Of a stretch of 64,000 nt of DNA, positions 11,488-23,874 are shown in pieces (within the stretch, counting starts at the first letter, position 1; each line of letters begins with the position of its first letter). The notes beneath the pieces were generated by a model. The model did no database searches, had not been told where the DNA came from, and was given only the letters and a program-made list of their open reading frames with translations. Origin of the DNA: Patella vulgata. Lineage: Eukaryota > Mollusca > Gastropoda > Patellidae. The stretch is taken from contig NC_065881.2 of assembly GCF_932274485.2 (NCBI RefSeq), positions 59,344,702-59,408,701 on the forward strand, in the 5' to 3' direction. The position numbers were made by a program, and so were the translations under genes.

Positions 11488-14400
11488 CTCAAAATGGTTA
11501 CCAATCAGATGTTGCATTTCATGTCGTAGAAGTTTATCTGAGGCAGCAAACTCTCTATCACAGTATTGACAGATATAGGTATTGGAGGAGTTGGTAGTAC
11601 CATTTCCTGTCTTAGGTTTGGGTGGTGGAGGAGGTCCCATAATTTCTTTAGGAATCGTTGAGCCATTTACCTCATTATTTTCTCCATCAACTTCCATTTT
11701 GTCATCCTGTGTTTCCTTGGTATCTTCTATTTTTTCTGTAATCAATGTCTTTTCTTGGTCTTTCTTTGTTATATTGTTTAGTCGACCAGTTTGGCATTTG
11801 TGTGCCAATTCCACAGCTTCACTTATATCTTGATCCTTCATCTCCTTTGCTCGTCTTGCTTGACCATTTTGGACGAGCCAATCAGAAAGTTCTGGTAGTG
11901 GGCAGAAATGAACCTTGATATGTTGTGTCAGAAAGTTCTGTTTAGGTACACTATAATCACAGTAGGGACAAGTTAGTTCACTGCGGATCATGTGGAATTT
12001 CAAGTGGGTCAATAAATGATCCCTGCGGACATTTGCATAAGGACATCTATCACAGCGGTAAAGTTTCTTAGGCTCAAGATCTTCCATATTTTCATATAGA
12101 TCTAAATGATCATGTATGACACTGATTGTGACTGGTTCTCTGGTGTCAATTGGTGGTAAAGCAGATGCTAATGCCACATCTGCTGGTACTTCTGTTAAAT
12201 GTTGGAGGTTTGTCAGTGATTGGGCTGCTAAAAGATTTTGATTTGGCATCATATGGATCTTCCTATGCTGTAGGAGCAGGTTGTTAGAAGGAACACTGTA
12301 ATCACAGAATTCACAAGTATGCCTTTGCTTACTTCCATGTAATTCACAATGACGTTGAAACTGCAATCTTTTAGCTGTTGCATAAGGACATTTTTCACAG
12401 CAGAATTTCTTAAATCTGGCAATCTCAAGTAATGTATCTACTTTATGGACATTTTCTATTTCAGCTGTATCTGAACTCCTGTCATCTTCATCATCAAATT
12501 TGAGGCCTTCCTGTTTCTCTAGCTCAGAGATGGTGTTATCCTGATAATCAGGGCAGTAATTGGGTTGATGAACCTTTAAATGGTGAGAGAGGAGGCCTTT
12601 GGCCCCAACATAGTAATCACAATGTGGACATTTTATCAATGGATGTTCACTTGATCTGTAACCATGCATCATTTCATGAAGGCGGAGGTTCCTTGTACGT
12701 ACATTGAAGTAAGGACACTTCTTGCACCTGTGCAGTTTTCTGTAAACACCACTTTTTAAAATGTATCCTGGTCGAGATCCAACTCCACATCTTGATGCTA
12801 TCTTCATTGGTGATACAGTTGGACTTGAACTCAAACTGGCTGTTATTTTAGAGGATATTATCTTCTGCTTTATAGATGCTATTTCCACAGTATCAAAGAT
12901 GACACTAGCATCTGACATCTCTGACTTGCACGGAGAACTTTGTAAAGAACTATATCCACTTAACTTCATTGCATCAGTGTGTAACTTCATGTGTTGCTTC
13001 AAGAGTCGTTTGTGGGTAACCCAGTAGTCACAAAACTCACACTTAAATTCAGCTGATGGCTTGGGTCTATGAAACTGTTTGTGATATATGAAATCATTCT
13101 TACTATTAGTTGTGTATGGACATTTCTCACAGATGTGTTTCCTTGGGAGAGAGTCATCATCAAACTGGTCAGATGTTGAAGGAAAGTTTTTCTGTGGTGA
13201 TGAAGTGGGGGTCTTTTGTTCTTTATACCATCCTTGATCTTTGGAATGAATCTTCATATGCTGATGAAGCAATCTGGGAGCACAGACATAGTAAGGGCAG
13301 AATTTACACTTGTACTTGTTTCCTGGTTGTGGTTTATGATATGTCATATGGAAGTTTAATAATCCACGTTTGAATGCTTTATAAGGACATATAGAGCACA
13401 TATATTGCTTGCCTTTATCAGAGGAGTTATCATTACTAGTGGAACCTTTTGGAACACACTTCACTTTCACCTTCTGCCTCTTTCGGATTTTCAATACATT
13501 TGTATAATCAGTACTGCCATGCTTTTCTCTCAGATGTCTACAGCAAAGATACTTGAAAGAAGTTTGAAAGTTACAGATCTTGCAAAGGAATATGTCTACA
13601 TAAGCTTCCCTGTATGTATCTGAAGGTGTTGCTCCTAAATCCTGTTCATCCCCATCTTCCTTATTCTGGCCATATCTGATGAGAACTTTTGTACAACTTG
13701 CATAATCAGATATTTGATGAAGTTTTCGTACATGGCGGTACAGGGCACCTCTAAAATTTGTTGCAAATTCACAGATGCAGCATTTAAAAGGCTTCATGTT
13801 GTGTTTTTGCATGTGTTTAATAATATCTGAGTTACCAACACCACAAAAGGCACATTTTGGGCATCTCCATATTCTTTGTTGAGGTTTTGCTGAAGCTGGA
13901 CGTTTAGTGGGCACTGCAGGGGCAGTCTCTGGAGCATCACTTTGTCCGTGTATCTTTTGATAATGGTAGCTGTATGACTCAAGTGTTTCCTTGGCTAAAC
14001 CCATATCCAATAATACCACCTGTGGCTTTTCATTAGGGTGTCTCTTTCTGGAATGTCTCATTATATCAGTTCTCCAGTTAGATCTATATTCACATATAGA
14101 ACACTTCAACCGTTTCAGTCTATCACCGTCCTCACTTGGTATATTAGCCAATATTAATGGTGGCTTCTTTTCAGGGCTGGCCGGATTCAAACATTCTGTG
14201 GCATAGGTTTCAGTTGCACTCTCAATTGACATGACAATAATAAATCCATTAGACCCAATATGCTTTTCTCTAAGATGCCTCTTTGAGTCCCATTTCCAGT
14301 TTGAACGATGTCCACAAATAGAGCATTTGAAAGGTTTTACATATCCATGCTTCTTTGGATCATTGTGGACGCTAGTTTGATTTCCTTGCGTTGGTGCTGA

Positions 14401-17334
14401 CTTTGTAGTTAGCTGTTCAGGAGTTAAAGTAACATCACTTGTGTTTAAACTCTTATCCATACTAGAGTCTAAGCTAGAATCTAAACTAACATTGGCTTGT
14501 TGTTTATCTTCCACAAAGTTGGTGTCATACAAAAATGTACTTCCAGTGACCATGTATTTAATGAGTACATCTTTTCCTGGGTGCATGTATTTATAATGTT
14601 TCTTGATATCACCCTTCAACAGACACCTCTTCCCGCATTCAACACACATAAACTGTTTCATGCTTTCATCAGTTGTTGTCTTATGTGGACTCAGTGATTT
14701 TTTTATGACTTTCTCTGGTGGTACAGAAGCTGGAGATTCAGTACTGACACTAGGAATGACTTCATTAATCTTATAAACTATGACACTGCCAGTTAATCCT
14801 TCATGGATGGTCTTCAAATGTTTACTGATGCTCCAACGAAAGTTTGACCTCAATCCACAAAGTGAGCACTGATAAGGCTTCTGACCAGCTGCTATAGGAC
14901 TTTTGTTGGTTATAGCAGTAGCTGGTTTGGTGCTTGGTGGCTCAACCACAGGTACTCTTGCTATAGAGCGTATGGTTGGAATCTTTAATGTAAATCTAGG
15001 TGCAGGTACTGGTGGAGATTTTGTAGGACTAGGTAAATGATGTGATCGTCTTACAGCTGGCATGGTGGCCAAATAATTACCAATTGTTTCTTTGGCTTCC
15101 TCTTCAGACAGCTTAACGACTTGCATAGTAGTTGTGGGGTGATCTTTCTTCATATGTTTCTGGATGTCCCATTTCCAGTTAGCTCTCTTGCCACAAACAG
15201 GACACATAAACTGTTTAAAGTTAAGATGAGTGGCAACATGGGCTTTCATTTTAGATGGAGCATTGGCTGTAAATTCACAATGATCACAATGAAATATACC
15301 ATTGTTATTGGTAGCACCCAAAACTGTTGTATCTTTAGTGTTAGTTGTAGAGGCTACACTTTGGGTTTCCCAATCTTTTTCAACTTCAGCCTGGCTGTCT
15401 GCTTTGAAAAAGACCTCTGGTTCTGTGACTTCCTGTTTGATATTCATCGTAGCAACAGGAGAATCTTGTGCATTTCCATATCTAGATTTACCTTTTGGTA
15501 CCACCAGTTCATTGCGGAATATAACATGATGGAGAATATCATCGTCTTTTGAAATTTTGTCTTCATGCTTTCTGTAAAGGTGTCTAGTGATATCTCCACG
15601 CCAATATGTCTGATACATACAGTAGTTGCACTGATAAGTTTTATCCTCAGACCCATGAACATGAGAATGGCGCTCCATTTCAGACTTCCAATTTGTTGTG
15701 TATGGACATGCTGGACAGCGATATAGTGTAGGAGAGTTCTTCTTAAGAGGCACTATGGATACCTTTTCTATATCCAGTCCTCCAGGTTCTTCATTATGAT
15801 CACGTTTAATATGAACATTCAAATCTCCTGTATATTTGTATTTCTTCCAACAAATAGGACACTTATATCTCTTTTCTAAAGAATGAGCTGTCATGTGTTT
15901 TTTCATATCACTTGGATTCTTTGCATTATATGAACAATATTTACAATTTAGGGATTTCGATCCAAGCTCTGAATCTGTGGGGTTTTCCTCATCTTCAGTC
16001 ACATATTCTTCGTAATCATCGTCAGACTCCATCAATGTTGGTTTATCCTGACCCTTTTCTGGGTGTTTCATTGTAATATGTCGATTCAAATCAGCTGCTG
16101 TTTTGTGAGCTGATCCACAGTCACAAGTATACAGACCATCTTCCAATGATTGTTCATTTACCTCTTCTCCGTCAACTTCCATCGACTCTTCCTCCATACC
16201 TTGAGCATGATGGCTTGTTACATGTCGAGCTAAAGCACCCGAGTTAGTTGAAGAAAAATTACAGTAGTTGCATTTAAATTCATAATCTCTGCCATGGTTT
16301 TCCATGTGACGGTCTAGATTCGGCTTGTAGTTACTGATGTAGTCACATTCTGGACAACGATAAACTTCTTTTCCACTAGCATGTTCCTTTTTATGGAGGT
16401 AAAGTTCAATTTTTCTATTAGTTTTAAAAGAACAGAGTTTGCATTTTAACTGTTTAGCATTCAAGTGCATACTTAGAACATGATTAAGAACTCTTGGTCT
16501 GCTTTTTCCTTTATATAGACAAAGTTTACATCGGTAAGCCAGAACACCTTCTGGTGGTACTAGGGGCACAACATTCTCATAAGCTTTGTTGCGAGCAGCT
16601 CTTTTCTTTGTTGCTTTAATGGCCTTTGTCTTGGTAGTTATAACTTTTGAAAAGGCACTACCATTATTGGTAAGTTTTACTTTTAATTTTGGTATAGCAG
16701 GCAACTTTTTAGTCTTCTTTACGATTTTTACAGATGGTTTTGAATCATTTGCTTTCACAGAAAAGCCTCCCACCCCAGGTTTGTGTGCCATGGCTTCATG
16801 GCGCTGTAGCTTATGTTTGTATTGAGAGGCATATTCACACAGATTGCATGGATATATGGTAAAACTTTCATCATGATTGTCTCTTCGATGATTCAAGAAC
16901 ACCCTGGCTTTAGTGGTTGTGAACTTGCACTCTGAACAGTTATAATTTCGACTGATTCTTGGTGAAGGTAAACTAGAAGTCTCTTGCAGATCCTCTTGAT
17001 TTGATGCTGCATCAAAGGTTGAGCTACTGTCTTTGGTGCTCCCATTTTCTTCCTCTTCAATATCCTCTTTATCAACATTGTCATTATTTATAGTTGTTTC
17101 ACAAATAGACTCCCATTCAGAATCAACAGTACTGTCTAGGGATTTTGGAGTACTATCTAAGGATGTGGGAGTACCTTTTAATGAAGTAGCAGCATTGTCT
17201 AAGGTTTGTGTGGTGCTTGTGTCAGTTGCCATACCCTTACACTGAGCTCTATGAGATTTGAAAATTCTTTTGTTGGTAGTTGTAAAGAAACATAAAGGGC
17301 ACTTTTTCATAGTATTGACAAGCTTCTTTCCCAT
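11488..17334 (-). CDS. Giant C2H2 zinc-finger protein, main exon (about 32 fingers)
   Basis: A single exon of about 5.8 kb encodes about 1949 residues, likely a nuclear DNA-binding regulator. Some 32 C2H2 fingers run the whole length, from CPLCFFTTTNKRIF to CQYCDREFAASDKLL. The first ends HRAQC and finger 8 has C-x-C, so both are atypical. Fingers 13-18 share an (N/L)WKW-like core (for example GKRANWKWDIQKH). Between about residues 1318 and 1815 fingers come in pairs, CPY type then FCDY or HCDY type with LL.QH, repeated about five times. Linkers are long and acidic, with two MEVDGE motifs. The organisation recalls REST-like multi-finger proteins, but orthology is not claimed. The first ATG of the open frame is at 17334 (MGKKLVNTMKK); the frame runs upstream without a stop to a possible acceptor near 17360, so a 5' exon may exist. 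The frame nominally continues to a stop at 11476, but GAG/GTGAGAA at 11490-11481 is a good donor and two in-phase exons follow. Confidence 0.9.
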
Positions 17335-17525
17335 TTTGATAACATCCACCAAGTACTGACATCAAAACCAATATATTAACTTTATCAACTGAAAAATATT
17401 AAATAAGGAAGAGTCAGTAAGATTTTTTCCAAACTGTTATTGTACGATAAGTTAGTATTAATATCTCACATAGAAGACCACACCAATTTAATTTTCAGCT
17501 CCTCAGGGTCTTGATAAACAGCCAC

Positions 17526-18350
17526 TTAAAGGAGCTAAATCGTTAATATTTGGGACCTACAAATTGACACAAATGGGTCGCAACGCATATAATAATGTAA
17601 TATGAATGTATATAAACTGAGTTACATTCAATCATTTCTGTTTTTACTGTAATTTCTAATCAGTTATGTTCGGCGAAATGCACCAAAGTATCAATTAAAT
17701 GACAATCTTTACACTACCGTTTACCGTTTAGTTTGACATCGGTTGTCTAGTTTATGAAACTAAATGGTCATAAACTGGATGACCAATATCAAAACTAAAC
17801 TAAATGGTCATAAACTAGATGACCGATGTCAAAACTAAATGGTGTTTCTTAAACTAAAGGGTAGCACAAACTGGGCGTTATTTGATGAATCTTGATGGTA
17901 CAAATGTATTTAATACTTTCTGCATGGCAATCTATTAACTGAATATGTGTATTAGATTATAGATGGTAAGCTCAGTTTCTTTCCTTTTTTCATCAAATCT
18001 GAATGATACCCGGTCCCTAGTGTTAGCGTCTGGTTATTCCAGTCTACACCGATGGTATTGATTGCGCATGCTCTCCAGATAAGAATATAGCGTCACCATT
18101 TGACATGACTTGTGGAATATGTCTAGTCTCGTTCTTTGAGTCCCTTGTTCCAAATGGTGCTGAAACGCATTATGGTACACGATTCGTAACCAATGGTAAA
18201 ATGTTTATTTTGTCTTGAATATTGTATATCAGAAGCCCATCTTTTCCCTGTAAGATCACAAGACCAATGTTGATTTGAACTGACAAATAATTTGTGTTTT
18301 CAATGTCGAAGATTTCTGATGATTCTGAGTTAGAGACTTAGCTACTTTAA
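17526..18350 (+). mobile_element. TTAA-flanked MITE (copy A), split by a CACTA-like insert
   Basis: It starts TTAAAGGAGCTAAATCGTTAA and ends GTTAGAGACTTAGCTACTTTAA; the ends are inverted repeats of about 22 bp with a few mismatches and carry TTAA. Internal words ('gggtcgcaacgcatataat', 'cagttatgttcggcgaaat', 'ggttattccagtctacac') are shared with copies at 23875, 34070 and 41132. No transposase is present. A 311-bp element sits inside at 17712-18022. Confidence 0.75.
17712..18022 (+). mobile_element. CACTA-like small element inserted in the TTAA MITE
   Basis: The insert starts CACTACCG and ends CCCTAGTG. It is flanked by TTA on both sides (17709-17711 and 18023-18025), a 3-bp target duplication as in the CACTA/EnSpm group. 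Removing it with one TTA restores the sequence seen in the sister copy at 41132. Its left half holds repeated 'actaaatggtcataaact' words and a hairpin, like subterminal repeats. No coding sequence is seen. Beyond CACTA the two ends are poorly matched. Confidence 0.65.
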
Positions 18351-18730
18351 GTCTTATAAACAATATTTTATTTAATATTTTAAATTTCAAAAAAGAAATT
18401 AGGTTGCCAGAAAACAAAACATATGCTCACAGCAGCTAAATCATCAGAGCAGTCCACAAGGGTAGCCTCATATTTTTTTGTTTTGTAGGTAAAGACACTA
18501 AAAGCTGATTAAGAGTAACAACCGATTAAGTAATTATCAGAAGTAATTAAAATTTGATTGGCTTCTAGCTCATTAAGATGCAAACATGTATTACACAAAA
18601 CATGTACCGGTAACGAAGATAAACTTAGCTGTTTGTGTTATCGGATATCATTGAAAATTAATAGGTTTCATCATATAAACACTGTGGTATTAATCTTAAG
18701 TCAATTGGATGATAATTTTAGCCTCTAGAC

Positions 18731-19944
18731 CAGGGGTGTCAAATTCATATTGATTCAAGGACCACATAGGGTGACCACTCATCCCGAATTTCGCGGAACA
18801 GTCCTGCAAAATGCTTCCAAGTTCCGCGTCCCGAAAACCAGCTAAAATGTCCTGCAATTGCTCACATGCAAGATTTCTATACAGTAATATGTGTGGATGA
18901 TAGTCTATTTCAGTATTACATTACCATTTTTCAAAGATTCATACAAGTATTTTTATACATAAACTTAATCTACAACTTCTAATTCTGTTTCTCAAACATA
19001 TTCTGCACATGCAACACGATTCGTAAGTTTATGTGTGTGTTATAGCACTCTTACACTTTAAGTTTTATGTGTATATTACTGTAAAGGAAAATTCCTTCTT
19101 AAATATTTACATGTAAACTTACGACTTACGTGTAGTTAGAGAAACAGACTTGATTTAGGAATGACATATCTTCTGGTCTCTTAAACGTTGGCGAGAAATG
19201 GATGAAAATATGTACCTTATAATATTAAATCCATGATGGAAGTGATTAATTCTTCAATTAATGTGTCGTCCGCTATACCAGCAAATTTAATCAAATTATA
19301 GTTTACTTTGTTCTTTCCATGCCAGTTTTAGTTACATAATTTTCAATGTCTGTTGTCTTTGCTTCATCATAAATCATAAACTCATTAAACTATCTTGAGT
19401 TGTTATGAATTCAGGAGAAAATCACAAGTTTATCAATACAAAATCAGAGTATTTCAGTAACATATTTCTTGTCTCAGATTGCTGGGTATGACGTTTCTGG
19501 TGCTCAGGGAGAGTGGTTTTGCTGCCCACGGATCCGCAGAAAATCGGCATAATTTACATTTTTCTAAAAATGTCCCACAATATGATCAAGCAAAGGTGGT
19601 CACCCTAGGGCAACATGAAATAAAATTTTACATCAAGTGGGCCGGAGATATACAAAAATCCTAAAAACAAAGCCAAACGTCCTTTAACTTGACTGAATTC
19701 TAAAAACAAAGCTAAACATCCTTGACACGGTAATTTTTTAGACTGGTTTCCAATTTGCTAAAATATAATATTGAACACAACGTTCTCTTGTATTACATAC
19801 AACCTGGATATCTATGACATACAGTACTACAAATCAGAGTTTTACTGAAACTGGAAAACAATAATAAATTATTTCTAAGAATTATCAACATGTCAGTTTG
19901 TTGAAATTTGTTTCACAAGCTAGGCTGCATGTTTGACACACCTG
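18731..19944. mobile_element. Non-autonomous hAT-like transposon with TIR CAGGGGTGTCAAA
   Basis: The left end is CAGGGGTGTCAAATTCAT and the right end ATGTTTGACACACCTG, an inverted pair of about 13 bp with one change. Flanks are CTCTAGAC (18723-18730) and CTTTAGAC (19945-19952), an 8-bp target duplication with one difference, as expected for the hAT superfamily. The CAGGGGTGTCAAA terminus is typical of Charlie-like hATs. No transposase domain was recognised. A second TIR element lies inside. Confidence 0.7.
18768..19606. mobile_element. Second TIR element nested inside the hAT-like element
   Basis: It begins AGGGTGACCACTCATCCCG and ends GGTGGTCACCCT, giving inverted ends of about 10-12 bp of the kind seen in other hAT groups. 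The flanks, GGACCACAT and AGGGCAACATG, read on from one another as a Charlie-like internal sequence. I could not find an 8-bp target duplication, so the exact edges are uncertain. Confidence 0.5.
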
Positions 19945-20099
19945 CTTTAGACTGTCCACAAAATTACTAAAAAGTGATCAAGGGCCATAAGTCTGGCATT
20001 AATTATCAAAATTTATGAAATCAATAGGTTTCTTCATGTCATTAAATCAATCGGTTGATAACTTTAGCATCTGTCTACCAGCAGCTTTGTGAAGGGGAA

Positions 20100-20476
20100 T
20101 GAAATGAAGTAGTAATGAAATGAAATGAAATGGGGTTTAACGTCCTACTGTTTTGCTCCGAACTGGGTTAATGAAGATGGGCATACGCCATACAGTGTGC
20201 TATGAGGGAAATTTTGCCCGGACAGCGGCATTACGGCCTACTCTTATATCAAATTACAACTGTCAAGGGATCTTTTACGTGCACGCCAATGTGTACACGG
20301 GACCTCAGTATTTCATCTCATCCGAATGTCTAGACAGCTGTCCTTGTCAGGTCCTGATAAGGGGGAAACCATGCCCAGAAATCCTACAGAACTTTCTTAG
20401 TCAACACCAGGATTGACCGTTGGACCTGTCGGTTAGTGAGCTAGCATCTTACTCACTGAGCCACCACGGCTCCACA
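20100..20476 (-). repeat. SINE2 copy, full length
   Basis: A clear copy in reverse orientation: 'gggtttaacgtcctactgtt', 'gccatacagtgtgctatgag', 'ggatcttttacgtgcacgcc', 'gtgtacacgggacctcag' and the head 'cactgagccaccacggctcc'. In reverse complement the head reads GTGGTGGCTCAGTGAGTAAG, a tRNA-like A box, with a B-box-like GGTCAATCC downstream. A run of ATGAA precedes it. Confidence 0.85.
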
Positions 20477-20788
20477 TCATAAAGATGTGCCCTGTTGAAT
20501 ATCTAAAAATGTTGATAAAAATTTTGGGAATTGTGCCCTAATGCAAAGTTGATGGCCTATTGTTCAGTTTATATTAACTTATCAACTTTCAGTGAAACAA
20601 ATTTATTACAAATTATGTTGATGAATAAGTATCAATGTGTATATCGTAATAATGTTACAAAAGTCCGCCACTGATCTATAGTGCTGTTGTTGACATACAT
20701 TTACGAAGGTATAATTTATTAATTCATCAGCATTCAATGCCAGCACACAGGCAATACCTAATCTACATGTATATACCAGATTCAAACA

Positions 20789-21577
20789 AGCCAACAGTGA
20801 GGCTGATTTCCCCGCCGAAATCCCAAAATAAATAGATGACCCATATTAATTAATCGCACATTTACTTTTTTCAAAAGTATCAAGCAATCAAACTGATTAT
20901 CAACTATACACTAAATTTCATCACTCTATATCAGATAGAATCAAATTTATCTTGTCCCAAAGCATCGACCAATGAAATTTCTTAGCTCTGCTTAGCAGAA
21001 AATGTTAATCACTTGAACTCAGTCAAGACATTCACCTAATGAACATCTACATCAAGTTTAAACATTCTACCTTAATTAAAAGCAGAGTTGTTATGTTCCA
21101 AAGTCTTGACCAATCAAATTGCTTATCGCTCCTTAGCCTAAGCAGAAAATTCTCATCATCGAAGTTAGTCAAGGCAATGATATAATGAATATATTCAGAG
21201 TATTGCATGTAGACCCAAAGTTGTCGTGTTCCAAAGCCTCAACCAATCAAATTGCTCATCTCTCTGCTTAGCCTTAGTTGAAAATGTCCATGATTGAACA
21301 TTGTCAAGGCATTCACCCAATAAACACCAACACCAAGTTTGAACAATATACCTCAATTAGGAGAGTTATTGTGTTTGAGAATCTCAACCAATTAGACTGA
21401 AGTATCTACTTAGCCTAAGCAGAAAATGCTCATCATCGAACTTAGTCAAGTTATTGATGTAATGAAACTATACACAAAGTCTCACCACTCTCCCACAATT
21501 AGAATCAAAGTCATCGAGCTCTAAGGTCTCGACCAATCAAATTGCTTATTGCTTTCTTCAAATGGCAAGGGACACAT
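20789..21577 (+). repeat. Family II element, older copy without microsatellite
   Basis: It begins 'agccaacagtgaggctgatt' and 'tccccgccgaaatcccaaaa' like the copy at 8457 and has four to five diverged units with 'caaattgcttat' and 'gcagaaaatgctcatc' words. It ends near 'gctttcttcaaatggcaagg'. The GACG microsatellite and the clean terminal hairpin are absent or lost. Confidence 0.75.
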
Positions 21578-23520
21578 AGGTCGATATTGCTGTTTGAAGG
21601 TGAATGGTTCAAAATGGAATGAAATTATGGGCTGTACATCCAGGCATACCAGGCATACCTTCCCAAAATTAAAATTTGTGACCGGCCGCAGCTAAATGAG
21701 TTGGAATGCGCGAGAATCAATAATGAGATAAAGACAAAATAAGTGAAAATATTGATTTTGAACAAAATTGAGATTTTCACAAAAATGAGTCTATAAATAT
21801 ACTATCTATCGACACAGAAGATCAAAATAGCAATAAAACATTTTAAAACACCTGTATTTGAACGTTTTGTACGAGTACCGTATTCTTAAATCTGTCCTAT
21901 TTCTTAAAAATCTCTGCGAAATTAGTTATTTTTCTTCGCTCGCAGCGGGACGACCGGTCATTCCTCTTGCATAACAATTGGCATCGTTGTAAAGCGGAGC
22001 ATCTCTAGTTTATAAATATGATCAAAATATTGTCGATGAATTGATTTTGAACGGATACAATCTAGTTTTAAAACCCTCCAAAAATATAAATAAACTTCGC
22101 CTGTTGCCATGCTGTCCACACAACTCCTTTGCGGATTGGCCCAGACACCGCGTGCAAGACATTATCGATAAATATTTGGTTTTGGCGATAATGTTTTTGG
22201 GTACCTACATGCGATTCACTCTGATAAGTGTTAATCGAAACCATGTGGCTGATTATGTAAATTAATCGACAAGCGGGCGTGTGTCATTGAGTAATACTAT
22301 TACTAATCAACTGTCACGGGTCAATGATAAAGCCGTCAACAACTCATTATTTACTCCGAATAATTAATCCAAGTGGTGATTATTTGATAACTCATATCAT
22401 CTTTAAAAAAATAATCTATAGGCCTTAAATGGAAATAAACAAAATGGCCAATAATTTTCTTTTCGAAGAGAATTTTTTTGATAGCTGAATTCCGTGTACC
22501 GTCACTTCTTCATACGGCATGCAAAGTAAGGAATGCATCTGGGATATTATTGTTTAAAATTCTCTATCACAATGCGTCTAAAAAATGAGAACGACCAACG
22601 AGCCGAAATGCGACGATTCTCCAGTCTGCCATTGAGTATCCTCTGAATAATGTTGATATTTACATCAAAGCCAAAATGCACGAAAATGAACGTAAGCATT
22701 TCTTGACTATGAAATTGACATTTCTATAGGGACTCATATTTTGATAACGTCACGGTACCTGAAAATAATAATAGACCAATCATACACGCAAAATCTTATT
22801 TATATTCACAATCACATGTCAATGAACACGCGTACAGCTGTGGCGGCTTCTTTGATGATTATCCAATCAACAATCTTAATCTCCTGACCACTAGCTGGCA
22901 CTAAGGTGCTAATTAATTGATGAGATTAACTGAGTTAATCTCACTAAAGTTATATTATACACAACAGACTACCAATGTATAGATTGTTCTTCAGTATAAC
23001 AGTATCATGTGAATATTATGCCGTATGTGTTGTGGATGTTTCGTTACGAAAGGAGTGCATTATTACGATTTTCGTCGTCAGCACCCTTGAAATCCTAAAT
23101 AAAAAACATATTAAACGACAAAATATAGCAAATAAATTGCGGAAATAGTCGGATCAAATTTTTACTAGGATTTTCGTCTTCAGCACCCCTGAAAACCCAT
23201 GGAAAGATAAATTCAACAACAAAACAGCAGATAAATGGCCTGGTTGCTATGGGATTTTGTTTTGGAACATACCAAATCTTTGACTTGCTTTTTCTCAAAA
23301 CTTACTTTTGTGAGTTGGGTAGCTTCTAATGGACACACCTCAGTCAATTTTTGCCCAATTCAAACAAACTATACATCAAATTGAAGGTAATGAGTTGGAG
23401 AATGTAAAAAATAACAATAACTCAATTTTCAAAATTTCCTCATTGTGACTCAGTCAGTATGCTGTGGGGGGTCACATTTGTTAACAGACAACATCAGTGT
23501 TCACAGATTTTACATATAGA
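21578..23520. other. Gap; no gene recognised, a somewhat CpG-richer stretch around 21.9-22.8 kb
   Basis: The stretch has more CG dinucleotides than its surroundings but no convincing coding frame. Around 23060-23200 two diverged copies of a sequence with 'gattttcgtc.tcagcaccc' lie about 115 bp apart. A 5' non-coding exon of a neighbouring gene cannot be excluded but is not supported. Confidence 0.3.
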
Positions 23521-23525
23521 CATGG

Positions 23526-23626
23526 TTAAAGGAGACAAATCGCTAACTCAATATCACTGTCTTCAATATTTCGAACACGACTTATTGGTCAATTTAAATC
23601 AACAATGATGTTGTTATCTTACCCTT
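23526..23626 (-). mobile_element. TTAA MITE fragment, inverted and truncated
   Basis: It starts TTAAAGGAGACAAATCGCTA, a MITE end, and continues as the reverse complement of the 3' part of copies at 23875 and 41132 ('ttggtcaatttaaatcaaca' and 'gatgttgttatctta'), then stops at the SINE1 tail. Confidence 0.65.
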
Positions 23627-23627
23627 G

Positions 23628-23631
23628 ACAA

Positions 23632-23667
<36 letters not shown>

Positions 23668-23825
23668 TGGGGTTTAAGTCCACTCGACACAAACTAGGTC
23701 ATTTCGGGACTAACATATGGTTTAATTTTATTTCAATAATTCGCTTGCGCATAGGTGTCTTTAGCAGTGGGAGGAAAGCGGAGGACCCGGAGAAAACCCA
23801 CAAGGTTGGACAGGCAACAACAAAG
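23628..23825 (-). repeat. SINE1 copy, tRNA head missing
   Basis: A (GA)n run of about 28 bases at 23636-23664 is the tail. It is followed by 'tggggtttaagtccactcga', 'gtcatttcgggactaaca' and 'gaaagcggaggacccggaga', and it stops shortly after 'ggttggacaggcaac', short of the tRNA-like part. Confidence 0.8.
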
Positions 23826-23874
23826 AATAGAGATTTAGCTCCTGTAAACATTTCAAATAAAGTTTCTTCTATTC

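Larger units (their letters stand above)
18395..20075. repeat. Family I-B element split by a nested hAT-like insertion
   Basis: The left part (18395-18730) begins 'ggttgccagaaaacaaaaca' and 'cagcagctaaatcatcagag', and the right part (19953-20075) continues 'gtccacaaaattactaaaaa' and 'agggccataagtctgg'. Both match Family I-B copies. Between them lies the element at 18731-19944. Confidence 0.7.

Noticed and set aside
15121-15552. 143-codon frame on the plus strand within the zinc-finger exon
   Set aside because: It is an antisense shadow of the zinc-finger coding frame, as are the other plus-strand frames in 11.5-17.3 kb.
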